DNA from: Lasiosphaeria ovina
Taxonomy: Eukaryota > Ascomycota > Sordariomycetes > Sordariales > Lasiosphaeriaceae
NCBI GenBank assembly: GCA_033439765.1
Contig: JAULSN010000006.1
Span: forward strand, 3,551,885 to 3,615,884
Length of the DNA: 64,000 nucleotides
Reading direction: 5' to 3'
Part shown: piece by piece, positions 21,678 through 32,575 of the stretch
Layout of the letters: the number at the start of each line of letters is the position of its first letter
Numbering within the stretch: position 1 is the first letter of the stretch
Made by a program: the position numbers and the translations under genes
Notes under the pieces: model-generated
Databases searched by the model: none
Seen by the model: the letters and a program-made list of their open reading frames with translations, nothing else
What the model was told of the DNA's origin: nothing

Positions 21678-21832
21678 CAAGGACAACAACCTTGTGTACC
21701 GCCGAAACGGAACTGGCGCAGCTGCCACTTTTCTCACAAATGAGCAGATCCTAAGGACTACTGGCTTTTGAACCAGCAATGACTTTTCACTCCTCCCCAT
21801 TGTCAAGTCCTTAGCAATGAATAGAGAATGAA

Positions 21833-21833
<1 letters not shown>

Positions 21834-21918
<85 letters not shown>
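21834..21918. repeat. Compound microsatellite (TG)n(GA)n
   Basis: About 15 TG units run directly into about 26 GA units, ending in GAAAGAGAAAG. It is a simple sequence repeat and likely polymorphic between strains. Confidence 0.95.
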
Positions 21919-21925
<7 letters not shown>

Positions 21926-22455
21926 AGACAGGCCGAGTGCCACTAAAGTAAAGCAGGTGTTTGTCATTGGTATGGCAATTATCGAACCTCCTTAGCCTGA
22001 TACATTTATCCTGGTTTACACTATCGGATTGAACGACCAAGTAACCAATATTATTGTATCTAAACCGAAAATAATAACCGAGAAAGTAAAAAGGGAAAAA
22101 TCCAAGGGGATTTATTTTAGACGCAGGTGGGATAAAGCATTTTGACTAAAAGGTGCAGTCATAATTGATCAAACTGACGACAACCTTATGACCAAGCCCG
22201 TTGCAAACAGTACCGAGAAGACAGATAAACAAAAGAAATACTCAGAGGCGTCATATCATCCCCCAACCCGACGTAGAAGCTGCCTGTATGTCTATAACTC
22301 ATACCCAAATGCTCCTGGAAACCCGCCGTGTTCTTGCCAGACTCTAATAAGACTTGAAGGAATGTATCTGCTCCCAAGAGACACGGGGTGACTCGGAAGC
22401 CCCGTGAAATAGAAATATCGAAACCGCCAAAGATGATGTGATAACAAGCAACTGC

Positions 22456-24284
22456 TCAGGCCCAGCGCCAGGTCCCAGGAACATCCAGAACAGTCACAAC
22501 GGGTTCCATTTTCGCGTATTGCATCTTCTCGTCCAACAAAGGCATGATAATCACGTCCTCCTTATCCGACTCTGGCTCCTCGGGTTTCTGCACGAGTCCC
22601 GCGACGACAAGTCGGGATCGGGGCTCGAGTCTCGGACGTTGATGAGGACGTCGTGGTCGCTCGCTGTCAACATCATCGTCGTCGCCGCCGATGTCCTCAG
22701 TCTGCTCGGCTCCAATCTCAACGCCATTTGCATCCTGGCCAAACTTGAGGGTGCCGAGGTCCCTGAAGAGGTCGTACTCGTACTCATCGGCGTCTTCGGC
22801 CTGGAGCTCGTGGTCGTGGGCTGCCTCGTCGCACATGGCGCGCATGGCCAGCATCTTGTCGCGCGACCGCGGCACCGTGTCGAAGGGGAACGGCGCGGGC
22901 TTGGCGATCAGCAGTGGCGTGTAGTCGTTCAGTGCACGGGAACCTCGCCCACCGTCCGCGCGTCGCGCTCCTTGCGCACGTCAAACGCCCACGCCATGCC
23001 GCCCATGGTCAGGAACAAATCCTGCTCCACCACCAAAATGCCCTGGCACATCCGCCGCCCGAACCCGAACTAAGAGAAGCCGTTGAGGTTAGGGTACCGC
23101 GTCAAGGGCGTTAAAGTTCTCGGCGTCTGGGTACATTTGCTCGTCACGCGTGATGCCCCTGGTTCGCATTCCAACAATTGGTTAGCATTGATGGGGCAGA
23201 GACCATAAGGTAGAGAAACAAAGACGAGGTGACCGAAAACATACCATTCAAGTGCGTATATAGTGGCACCGGCTGGGATGAAATACTCGTTATAGATGTC
23301 GTCTTTCTCGATAGCGTGGGGGATGCTAGTCGGCACGGGCGGCCTCCACCGGATGACCTCCTTGACGACGGCCCGCAGAGTGGGTAGCTGCTCCCTGTCC
23401 TCCCAGGAGGTAGCTCTAGATGAGGCTGCCGATGGTCAGGGCGCCGGCGATGGCCATGAGCCCGACGGCGTGCATGGCCTCGTCTGTCTCGCCCCACTTA
23501 GCCCGCTCCTTCTCGTCGGTGCTCTGCTTGCTCTCGAGAAAGGTGCGGATGAAGCTGGGCTCGGCGCGCTGGCCGGCTATGCGGTGCCCGATAAAATCCA
23601 CGTTCGCGCGGAACAGGCGGTCCTCGAGCTCGTGATGTGCGCGCTCCTTCTGCTTCCACGGACTGAGGCACGCCGGCAAGTGTCTTAGAAAAGCCACAAT
23701 GTTTGGCAGCGCCCCTGACGGGCTGATGGTCTCGAGCAACCTAAAGGTTGTGTGCCGCAACATGTGCGCACGGTGTGTCGGCCCCAACTGAGTCGCGACA
23801 CGAAGGAGGGCGAGATAGTCGCCGCTGGTTCGGCTGTCTGGGTGGTTGGGGATCATGGGCCGGTCCGAGTAGATGACGGCCCTCTTGGAGAGGAGATCGT
23901 GGGCAATCATCTCGGACGAGATCCATACGTGGACGGCGCCGAATATCTGTCTAGTAGATGGGCCCGTATGTCTTGCTCCAGTCGTAGAACTTCAGCCATG
24001 ATGCTTTGGATGGGATATCATGGACACGGCCGACAAATGGCAAGTCTATATTCATTTAGAAGTAGCTACCGACACGTCGTCGAGGCAGGCGTCTCGCTGC
24101 CAGAGACTCCGGCGGTGTCTGCGTAAAGCAAAGACTTACTCCATGGCCCAGGAAGCGGTTGTATGCCGGGAGGTAACCTCTTCCTGTTCACATATCGATT
24201 CACTGCCACGAGGGCGACTCCCACAATAAAGAGGAGGTAGAAAGGGAAACCCATCACAGCGATAGCCCAAGACAGTCTCGGCAT
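22456..24284 (-). pseudogene. Broken cytochrome P450 gene
   Basis: A P450 is readable from an ATG at 24284: membrane anchor MPRLSWAIAVMGFPFYLLF, LPPGIQPLPGP, an I-helix region (GLMAIAGALTIGS), the K-helix block LRAVVKEVIRWRPPVP, the IPAGATIYALEW block, and the heme loop FGFGRRMCQG (Cys codon at 23048-23046). It is dead on several counts. Codons between GALTIGS and SWEDREQLP are deleted with a frameshift. The segment between ENFN and LTRYPNLNGFS, which should hold the PDRW part of the PERF region, is lost. TAG replaces the expected Gln codon just before the heme loop (23072-23070). One nucleotide is missing at about 22930, where HWNDY is expected. An acidic tail of about 130 codons follows. 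P450s oxidise lipophilic compounds at the ER; the substrate is unknown. Confidence 0.88.
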
Positions 24285-25452
24285 GGAAGGAAACAGACAG
24301 AGAATACCGCCGAGAGTAAGGACTGATGGTTGCTGAGAGAGATAGAGAAGAAATCACGGACTCCTACACTTCATGCAAGAGGCGAGAGGAGGGGAGTCAT
24401 ATGTTCGAGCCCGGCCGGCCTGTGCGGACTTGGATGATGACTTGCAAGATTTGGCGGCCCCTCTTGGCCCTGCATGCTCTCCTGGCCGGTGGATCTCTGG
24501 ATGCACAGCCATTCGGGCCAAGGGGCAGAACAACAAAGCATTAGTGGTCGAGATCACTGTTGTGAGCGTACATTGAGTGGCGGCAAGGTTGCAAGACTGC
24601 AGGACAAGCTTCAAGTTCTCGGCCTGGCCGACCTGGAATGACGGCCTGACGGCAAAAAAACAAGCCTGCCAGCCAGCCAGTCCTGTTTACATTCCCAGCC
24701 GGTAGCCGGGAAACAAATCCCAAGGAGGCTTCCGCACACCATGTTGCATCCGGCCCGATGACAGGAGGCGAAAACAACGCGGCCGCCAACTGATCAGGGG
24801 ACCTTGGCTGCCGCGCGCAAGAGCATGGGTAGCACGTTGAATGGCGACACAAGTGCCTGTGGTCAACAAGAGGCTCCACTGCGATTTGGGGTTTTACCCG
24901 ACCTAGAATTTCGTGGTATCCGGTCCCCCAAAGCTTTCTGTGCATGTTTGGAAAGCTGTTGGAAAACTGTTATTAGTATCATAGTATCCATGCAAGTTTC
25001 CAAGGTCCTGGTGACTGTGAGTTCGGGGAATACCACTCGCAGTGACATCACAAAGAGAAGCCAAGCAAGTTGCCAAAATAGACAGCAGTTGACTACGGTA
25101 TTCAAGACTCTGGACTCTGAGTTGAGCCGTAAAAGCCAGGGATGGTCCCACAAGCTGGATGCGGATGAGGATGAGGCACCATATCTCATTGGATACGCTC
25201 ATCAACACTGTGATCCTCGGACAGTGACCAACCGGTAATAAGCCGTAGAAATAATTCTAAGCTGGCATGTCGTGTTTGGATACGTTTCCTACCGCAAAGT
25301 TGCTACAATGATGTAACGAACGTGCTCTCTTGACAGGTCTCGCAACTTCGTCGTAGCATCCCTCGCAAGGGCCGAGGACCGAACCATCCCCATGCAAGTT
25401 AGTGGCTGGTCCTGGACAACGTTCTGCCAAAAACGGGCATACATAGTAGAGT
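24285..25452. other. Intergenic spacer, nothing recognised
   Basis: About 1.2 kb between the P450 start and the 3' end of the tRNA synthetase. Only short frames occur on both strands. No RNA gene or repeat was recognised. Confidence 0.45.
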
Positions 25453-25459
25453 TTACATG
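25453..25459 (-). other. 7-nt terminal exon (CATGTAA) of the arginyl-tRNA synthetase
   Basis: The donor GTAAGC at 25532 overlaps the read-through stop TAA. The 73-nt intron has branch TACTGAC and acceptor ATATAG. The exon supplies the last base of Arg, then Met and stop. Low base count means it is easily missed by gene callers. Confidence 0.7.
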
Positions 25460-27791
25460 CTATATAACGTCAGTATAACTGAATTCTGCACATTTCGCAC
25501 ATTTTGCAGAGAAATTGTGGGCCGAAGCTTACCGATCGACCGGATTCAACCCCAAAAGCCGCATACCGTTGCCTAGCACGACGTGCACAGCATCGTACAG
25601 TGCCATACGAGCCTTCATCAACTCCCGTTCGCTTCCGACTACTTGGAGGTGGTCGTAGCTGCTACTTAGCGCATGCGTCATCTTGAACAAGTAAGTGAGC
25701 ACAGTGGTGGGCTCAAGCGTCTTCAGCGTGGTCTGAACCGTGTCAGGCCACTGGAGGAGCAGGCGGACAATGTTGATAGCATGGGGCTCGGAAAGCAGCG
25801 TCAAATCCGCGTTGGCGAGATCCTCGTCAGTGAGATCCGCCCGGCGCCTGATGGAAGTGACACGGGCATGCGCATATTGTAAGTACGGCCCAGTATCGCC
25901 TTCGAACGAGGTCATGGCGTCCATGTTGAATGTGTAGTTGTTATTCCTGCGAGGCGTTAGATTGACTTTTTGAGGGGTGTAGGAACGATGGCTGACAGAA
26001 ACGTGTACTAACCTCTTTCCAGTCATATCCTGAGCCATGACGCTGCTAATACCAAGGGTATCAGCAGTTCCTTCGGGGTCCGCGACTTGGGAGTACTTGT
26101 TCTCGTTCTTCTTCATGGTCTCGTGCATCTTTTCGGCAACGTCTCTCAGGATGTCATCGAGGAACTTGACTGTACCCTTCCGAGTGCTCATTCCTTGAAC
26201 TAGGCCGAAGTTGACGTGCTGGCACTTCTCTGCAATTTCCTTGTGTCCAAGCAGCTCAATGATCTTGAAGAGTTGCTTGAGATGTAGGTCTTGAGCTGAC
26301 GCCACAACGTAAATCATCTTGTCGAAGTTGTACTTTTCGTGCCGCGCAAGAAGTTCGCTGATGTCCCGCGTCAAGTACAATGCTGTACCATCCTTCTTCC
26401 TGACGATCGGCTTTTCCAAGCGCTTGCCTTCTTTCCCGGGAACCAGTGCGGAGAAGTCGACGAGCATGGCGCCCTTGTCCTCTTTGCAGATACCCTTCTC
26501 CTCCATCTCTTTCCCAATTTTCTCCATGGAGTCCTCGCTTACCTGGCTCTCGCCACTGTATTCGTCAAAATGGATGTTGAGACGCGCATAGGTTTGCTTG
26601 TACCGGGTGATGCTGAGGTCTCGGAACCGCTTCCATTGAGCCAGGGCAGCTTCGTCTCTGTCTGTCATCTTCTTGAAATACCGACGGGCCTGCTCATCCA
26701 GACTGTTGGCCTCCAGTTCCGCGACGTCCTCTCCGGCCAGCTTCCGCTTCTCGGTTTCCTCCTTCTCGGCCGTCATCTCCGAGTTGATCCGCACGTAAAG
26801 ATGAAACAGGTGGTTGATGGGGTCTGCCTTCAGCGCCTCCTCGTCGCCGTATTTCTCGAAAGCTAAAGCCAAGAGGCCATACTGTTTCCCCCAATCTCCC
26901 AGATAGTTTATACGGGTGACGTCCCACCCCGCCCCTTCGTAGAGGTTTGCGATGAAACCGCCGATGATTGTACTCCGCAGGTGACCGGCGTGGAAGGGCT
27001 TCGCGATGTTGGGGGAGGAAAACTCGACGATTATTCGCTTTTTGCCCTTGCTGGGATCTTTGGGGTCCCTCAGACCGAGGCTCGCGTTGCGCCCGTAGTC
27101 AGCACCCAACTGGCGCACCAAGGGGATTACAGCCTTGACGAGCGGGGCGCCCTTGACGTAGAAGCTCAGGAAGTAATTGATCACAACCGGCTTGTCAAAA
27201 AGGGGATCGTTCTCGGGGAACTGCAAGGGAGAAATTGTCAGAGGCAGCAGCAATACCCTTGCGGGCCACGGCGGCGCGTACCTTTTCGGCCCACTCTTTT
27301 GCCAGCTCGTCGGGCTTCTTGCCCTTGATTCTGAGCGACGGAGCAGCCAAGACCAGGTCGCCTTTATCGAGACTTAGAGTCCATGACAGATTCGGGTAGA
27401 TGATCTTGGTGTCGACGCCGGTGACATCGCCAAGCACGTTGGCGAGATGTCCGCGGTAGAGATCGAATGGGTTGATGGCGGGGAAGGTGTTCGGGTACTT
27501 CTCGGCGACGGAATCGACGGTCAGGCCCGCAACCATTGTCGCGAGCTCGTCGATGGCACTGTGGGCACTCATGGCTGCGAATCTGCGAGTTTGGTGGGAA
27601 AATAAGGCGCGAAAGGTGCGATCAAGAACGGCGCGGCCGGGCGAGGATGCGAAAATGGGCACTGGGGTGTGGTTGTTGACGTGGTGGGGCACAGAGGTAC
27701 AAAAAAGGCTTCGAGTCCTGGAAAAAGTTTGAGAGGAAAAAGCTGTGCGGAGAAGAGAAGTGGAGGCGGCGGTCTGGGTACAGACAATCAT
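25453..27791 (-). CDS. Arginyl-tRNA synthetase, probably dual cytosolic/mitochondrial
   Basis: Four exons: 27791-27282, 27220-26013, 25946-25533 and 25459-25453 (7 nt), giving 712 aa. Introns are 61, 66 and 73 nt with GTACGC, GTTAGT and GTAAGC donors; the last has branch TACTGAC and acceptor ATAG. It is a class I synthetase: FSSPNIAKPFHAGHLRSTIIG carries the HIGH-type signature (HAGH), GMSTRKGTVKF the KMSKS-like loop, and MDAMTSFEGDTGPYLQYAHAR the DALR-domain start. The first Met heads a basic, Ser/Arg-rich leader (RTAFSSQTFSRTRSLF) that looks like a mitochondrial presequence. A second Met 73 codons later (MSAHSAIDEL) would start the cytosolic form. Without the last exon the protein would stop at NPVDR; with it the C-terminus is NPVDRM, matching the -RM end I recall for the family. 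Confidence 0.93.
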
Positions 27792-28419
27792 GAAAAGGTG
27801 CGCAACAAGACAATCCTATTCAAGTCTTTCCCAAACTTTGGCGGCCTGCATTGAAGGGCAATAGATGCCATCAATTGCACTGCTGGTGACTCAGAATTCT
27901 GCCCAACCAAAAATTTGGCGGACTTCAGAAGGCCCTTACCTGACTGACTGGCGACGGAAACGGGGCCAGACCCACCTCTCTGGACGCCCAGCAAATCAGA
28001 GGCCAAGATTGAGTGAGCATGGGCCGGCGCATTTGGCGGGAGGGAAAAAGGCAAACTCACAGCACAAGATCTATGGCTTCAACAAACATCAATCTATGCG
28101 CGCCTCGACGAGGCACAGCATCACTTATCTGTCTAGTTTGGTTTATTTCCATGCTGAAAGACATGGAAACGAAAATGCTAGGTTAAAATACGAATTCGTC
28201 ATTTAAGATGGGAAAACGAAAGGCCGAGAAAAGACATTCATCGTGCTGTACGGATACTTCGTAGGCGTGCCAGGATCGTCTGACAGTAGAAAAATCGAAG
28301 TGCAAGGGAAAAAGGAATAAGAATTCCACGATATCCTAAATTCTAACTATTCAAGCAAAATAACTAACGCCTTATACTCCCCGCTTAACGCCAATCATCA
28401 GCATTTTCTCAACAATGCA
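27792..28419. other. Intergenic spacer
   Basis: About 630 bp between the synthetase start and the 3' end of the reductase. The part nearest 27792 is the likely promoter of the synthetase. No other gene is seen. Confidence 0.45.
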
Positions 28420-30387
28420 TCAGAAAGAATATTCTTCGACATGCAATTGGATGCCCTGTGCGCCAGTTCCCTTGTGCACTGCTCTCTCGTCAGATAAACT
28501 AGCAACGAAATTCCTGACCCTCGAGACCAGTGACGGGCCGCCACAGACCACAACGCTGGTCTCTCCCCCTGCCGCCTCAACAGGCCCGCGGATGAACGCC
28601 TCCACGTCGGCTCTTGCAGACGTGTGGTGTACATGAGAATCGGCACTAGCGGTGCTCAGTCTCCTCCGGGGACTCGATGTGGCCAGATTCTCTATATCAA
28701 CAGACGAGTCTCCTGTCGTCTTCTCGTTCATTTCCTTGCCAAGGTTGCTACCCGACGAGGAAACCGACGGGCGGTCAACTGGCGTGGCGCTCGTAGCATT
28801 TGGTTTGACGATGAAGGGAGACACGCTGCGAGTGACTGCAACGTGCACGCGAAGTTCGATACCAATATCTTTGGCGCGATCAATGAGCTCGTGAAGGCGA
28901 GTGACGTAGAAATCGATTTCCTCTCCTTGCTTTGCTGTAAGCAGGAAGTCGATGCGCTTGGTACAGTTTGTCTTTTTTGTGTGCAGCACACTTTCCAGAA
29001 TTGGGAGCGTGAAGGAGGCGCCCGTCGAGGCGGAGATGAGGATTATGGCCTCGTAAATATCCCACCGCGGGGGGACGCCATATGGTCCCGAAACAAAAGC
29101 TGTCAAGCTTTCCTTCCTTCCTGCCGCCTGTGCCTTGGTAGCAAACGTGTGAAGCCGACGGGAAAATCCCCCATGCTTGCGCACCACGAGCTGAATGCTA
29201 TTGCAGATGCATGTTTCCGGCAACTGATGCGCGCAAGCAATCGTGTACGGATGCGCTTCTGCCAGTCCCACTCTGGGCATCCAAAGGTAGAGATGCTGAC
29301 CCGCTCGCCATTTGAAGTGGACGTCCTTGATAGTCACGACCGTGATCGACTCTCCAACTGCTCTAATCTGAGCATGGTGCCCAATTCGTTGACCCCCCTT
29401 ACAATTCGCCTTATTGGGGAAGAACTTGATGTTCTGCCACACAAGCAAGACGATCCGGCACACGCGGTCGAAGGAAAGGGCAGCGATGGCGAACCAGATA
29501 TTGTACTGGGCATACACGGGAACGTGTACATGGAGGAGCCAAAGAAACAGAGCGGCGCTGATGATGTGCTGAAGCAGGAAAAACTCGTAGGACAGACGAC
29601 GGATTGGGACCAGGGACGAGATCAAGGACCATAGTAGAATGCCCCAAGCGCCGAGTCCGTATTTGACCATGGGCATCATTTTCATCTCATATTCCACAAA
29701 GTCGGCGAGGACCCATTCGGTATAAAAGTGCCAGCCGTGGACGGTTGCAGTGACGAACATGGTGCGCGCGACCCATCGATGAAGCCAGTTGAGGCGCTCG
29801 TGGCTGGTGCCTGCGATGAATCCCAATATGCTGCACTTGGAAGCAAGCAGGTATAAAAGCGGCACCTGCATAACGGTAACCCATGCGTTACGGAACCCGA
29901 TCCTCTCCCAGAAGAAGGCGTCCTTGACAATGGCGCCAGCCGTCATCATGTATATGATGACAGCCCAGTAGATAAGGAGTCCAATAACACGCCCCAGGGA
30001 TGGAGGAGTCAGCCATGAAACGCCCCTCACTGGGATGTATAGCTGCGGGTAGCTGGCCTCGCGAACAATTGCCGTCAGAGTGGCCCAAGTCGCTAGAAAT
30101 GGGTTGCTGGGTTTCGTCGGACACTCGACCGAGTTCGCGGTGCATCTTCGTAACCTAGAAAAATCTCCAATATTAGATCTAATCCAAGCGCGGCAGCCAA
30201 AATCTATGCGAACGTTTGGAGTAACTGGGACTGACCGTCTTTCCGACTTGTAGAAGTTGACAGCGCGACAGGTAGCAAAAAGGCCCATGACACCGGCAAT
30301 GATATACCAAAAGTCGCGGGCCAAGGCCATATTTACGTCCTGGAACATGTCTGTCCCCATGGACATACCGCCCATGTCCATGTCCAT
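28420..30387 (-). CDS. Ferric/cupric reductase (FRE family transmembrane metalloreductase)
   Basis: Exon 1 is 30387-30236 and exon 2 is 30154-28420, giving 628 aa. The 81-nt intron (donor GTCAGT, acceptor TCTAG) has a length divisible by three and no stop, so retention would only add 27 residues. The N-terminus is Met/Asp-rich (MDMDMGGMSMGTDMF), like the copper-binding ends of Ctr proteins. A ferric-reductase membrane domain follows with heme-ligand His candidates in LHRWVARTMFVTATVHGWHF and LLQHIISAALFLWLLHVH. Then come the FAD-binding motif HPYTIACA and the NADPH-binding part (FVSGPYG, ISASTGASFTLPIL, VVVCGGP near the end). It would pass electrons from cytosolic NADPH across the plasma membrane to Fe(III) or Cu(II). 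It diverges from a copper-protein gene, which favours a copper role. Confidence 0.92.
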   Translation of the reverse strand: MDMDMGGMSMGTDMFQDVNMALARDFWYIIAGVMGLFATCRAVNFYKSERRSVPVTPNVRIDFGCRAWIRSNIGDFSRLRRCTANSVECPTKPSNPFLATWATLTAIVREASYPQLYIPVRGVSWLTPPSLGRVIGLLIYWAVIIYMMTAGAIVKDAFFWERIGFRNAWVTVMQVPLLYLLASKCSILGFIAGTSHERLNWLHRWVARTMFVTATVHGWHFYTEWVLADFVEYEMKMMPMVKYGLGAWGILLWSLISSLVPIRRLSYEFFLLQHIISAALFLWLLHVHVPVYAQYNIWFAIAALSFDRVCRIVLLVWQNIKFFPNKANCKGGQRIGHHAQIRAVGESITVVTIKDVHFKWRAGQHLYLWMPRVGLAEAHPYTIACAHQLPETCICNSIQLVVRKHGGFSRRLHTFATKAQAAGRKESLTAFVSGPYGVPPRWDIYEAIILISASTGASFTLPILESVLHTKKTNCTKRIDFLLTAKQGEEIDFYVTRLHELIDRAKDIGIELRVHVAVTRSVSPFIVKPNATSATPVDRPSVSSSGSNLGKEMNEKTTGDSSVDIENLATSSPRRRLSTASADSHVHHTSARADVEAFIRGPVEAAGGETSVVVCGGPSLVSRVRNFVASLSDERAVHKGTGAQGIQLHVEEYSF

Positions 30388-32575
30388 TTTGAGTCAATGA
30401 ACTGTCGAATGGCTGGAAGCTTATCGGTCCCTGGGCGATAGGAGGTTCGTCGTTGATCGTCGGAGTCGGTTGATGGGAGACTGTGTTGGGAGGGATGTGC
30501 CGCAATTTAAGTGCACCCCCTCGTACACGAGCTCCCGAGGTGATCGGTGGTCAAAGCTGGCAAGTCTTGAACTTCAGACCCCAATGCGAAGGCGTATAAC
30601 GGCGAAGGACATAGTTTGGCCAACGCGGGAACGAAGACGCGGAGAACTAGCGTATACAGATTCGCTGAACATAGGGGTCAGCTGTGCTTTGCTCCTCTGT
30701 GGGGTATGTCAGCTTGACTTTGGCTCACACACATAACCTGGAATTTGGCTGGGGCTGGCACCTTAAAGGGATCTGTGGAGGGAGGAACGTCACGTCCCAG
30801 CGTCACGGCCCTTGGCGCTTCCGGAGGATTGTCCCTCGTTTTCACCTTTCCAGATGCCTGAGGTGCCTATGCATGTATGTATACTGCCGGGCCTTGACAA
30901 ATTCGAGCAATGGCGGGTAAAAACTACAGAGTAAGCGTGGGGGGATGGAAATCGGAGCGAGCAACTTTCTTTGCCACGAGGCTAAAGGGAGCGTCGACAG
31001 CGAGCAGAGCTTGGCAGCATTGCACGCCACGGGAAACGATCAGCCCCTCGTGGGTGAGCAATCCGTGTCATCCGGTTAGCGCCATTGCAATTGCCTCTCT
31101 CGATTCCTCGAGATGCCCGTGACCGGTGAGCCGCTGCCCGATTCCGATTCTGTAACGTTGAAACCCAGCATGTCGAAACTCGGGAGTGTGCCCATGGGGA
31201 GCGAGATAGAGCAAGTTTTGTGATTGGCGTGGGTGGTGCTGATGTTCCGGCGGCGGACGCTAGCAAGCCACAATTTGCTCAAACCCCCTCGCAAATCCAG
31301 TCCATACCCGATGCGGGATGGCGTGCCGTGAACGAAGACCCTGTCAGCACCTTTTACAGACATGGCGCGGCAATTGCTGCAGGCGCCACCAACGAGGGGC
31401 AGCGTTGCCCCTCCATCTCCGCACTTCTGGGTAACGCTGATGGAGCTCAATACATGCGTTCGTTGCAACATTGAACGCGCTTTGTTGAACAGAAGTTCCA
31501 TTCAAGTTGTCCGCTAAAGCCTCTTCTAAAACTTGTATTCTAGGGCCTCTGTCTCGGTTCTTTTCCCAAATTCGGCGCATCCGAGAGACCCGGAAGGTCC
31601 AAGCCCACGGGCTTCCATTTCTAGCTCCTGAATAGGCGGAAACCTGGAAAGAGACAATAACACGAAATAGAAAAGGTACGGAGAGGCTGTGGGGAACGAT
31701 TGGCGATCTTTAGTTCGTCCCCAATAGTATCTCTGTAGCATGACAAGCAGTGTCGGGTATATGGATGTCGAAGATTGCGGTCTAGCTAAAGACTAGAGAC
31801 TAGACTGGCGATGGAGAGCAAATACACAGATCCACTGTATGTTTGCCTTGCTAACTTCCTCTCCGATTATACGGTTCCGAGCTACCAATGACTTCCATCA
31901 ATGCTGCATGTTCCGGGTATCGGCCGCAGGGCCGGCAAGGCCCCCCAAACGGGCGAGTGTGGGTTTGAGTCAATGAGTGAGATTGCATTTTCTCCTGTGA
32001 AGGCGGGTAGTACTGTAGAGTACTACTGTGCCTTGACGACCTTGGGTTAGGTACCTCGTGCCTTTGGGAATGGGAGAGTTGGAATCCACCCCATCCACGC
32101 TTGTTGCTCCTCCATCTTCACCCTGCCCCACGTCGGCCGAGTTCCGGCAGCAACCATGACAGCCCTCGGGACCTTGGGACTTCCCGCCTCCCAATTTTGA
32201 GCTTCTTGGGACCAAGAAGTCTGACACAACTCCACTCATTCTGCAAGCCACCCTGTCTACCTGGCACCCACCAGACGCAGGTGTTGCCCACTAACACTTC
32301 GAACGGTCCGTTGTCTCTGGGCCGTTCCTTGTCCATGTGCCTGCCTCTTCCCCATATCTCCCGGCTTGGCATGCACCATATGTAATACCCAGCTCCCCAA
32401 GCTCTGCCCTCAAGCTCTACCTCTGCCATTGACTCTTCCTCGTCTCGTTTATTAAAGATTCGGCCCTCCCTGTTCGTGACGCGCCTCCGTCTCCCGTGAT
32501 TCCCAACACTGCATCTTTGCCATCTCCAGCTTCCTCTTCCACCAGACACCTCGATCTCACGCACCGTCTCACACA
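30388..32575. promoter_or_regulatory. 2.2-kb divergent promoter of the reductase and BIM1-like genes
   Basis: No gene is seen in this region. TTTGCTC, the core of the yeast Mac1 copper-response element, occurs at 30688-30694, at 31274-31280 (followed by A, a full TTTGCTCA match), and on the minus strand at 31816-31822. About 0.3 would be expected by chance for a heptamer on both strands of 2.2 kb. The last 200 bp before 32576 is CT-rich, the likely leader of the BIM1-like gene. Confidence 0.45.

Noticed and set aside
31076..31501. 141-codon minus-strand frame in the reductase/BIM1 spacer
   Set aside because: No domain, and it overlaps candidate promoter motifs; judged a chance frame.
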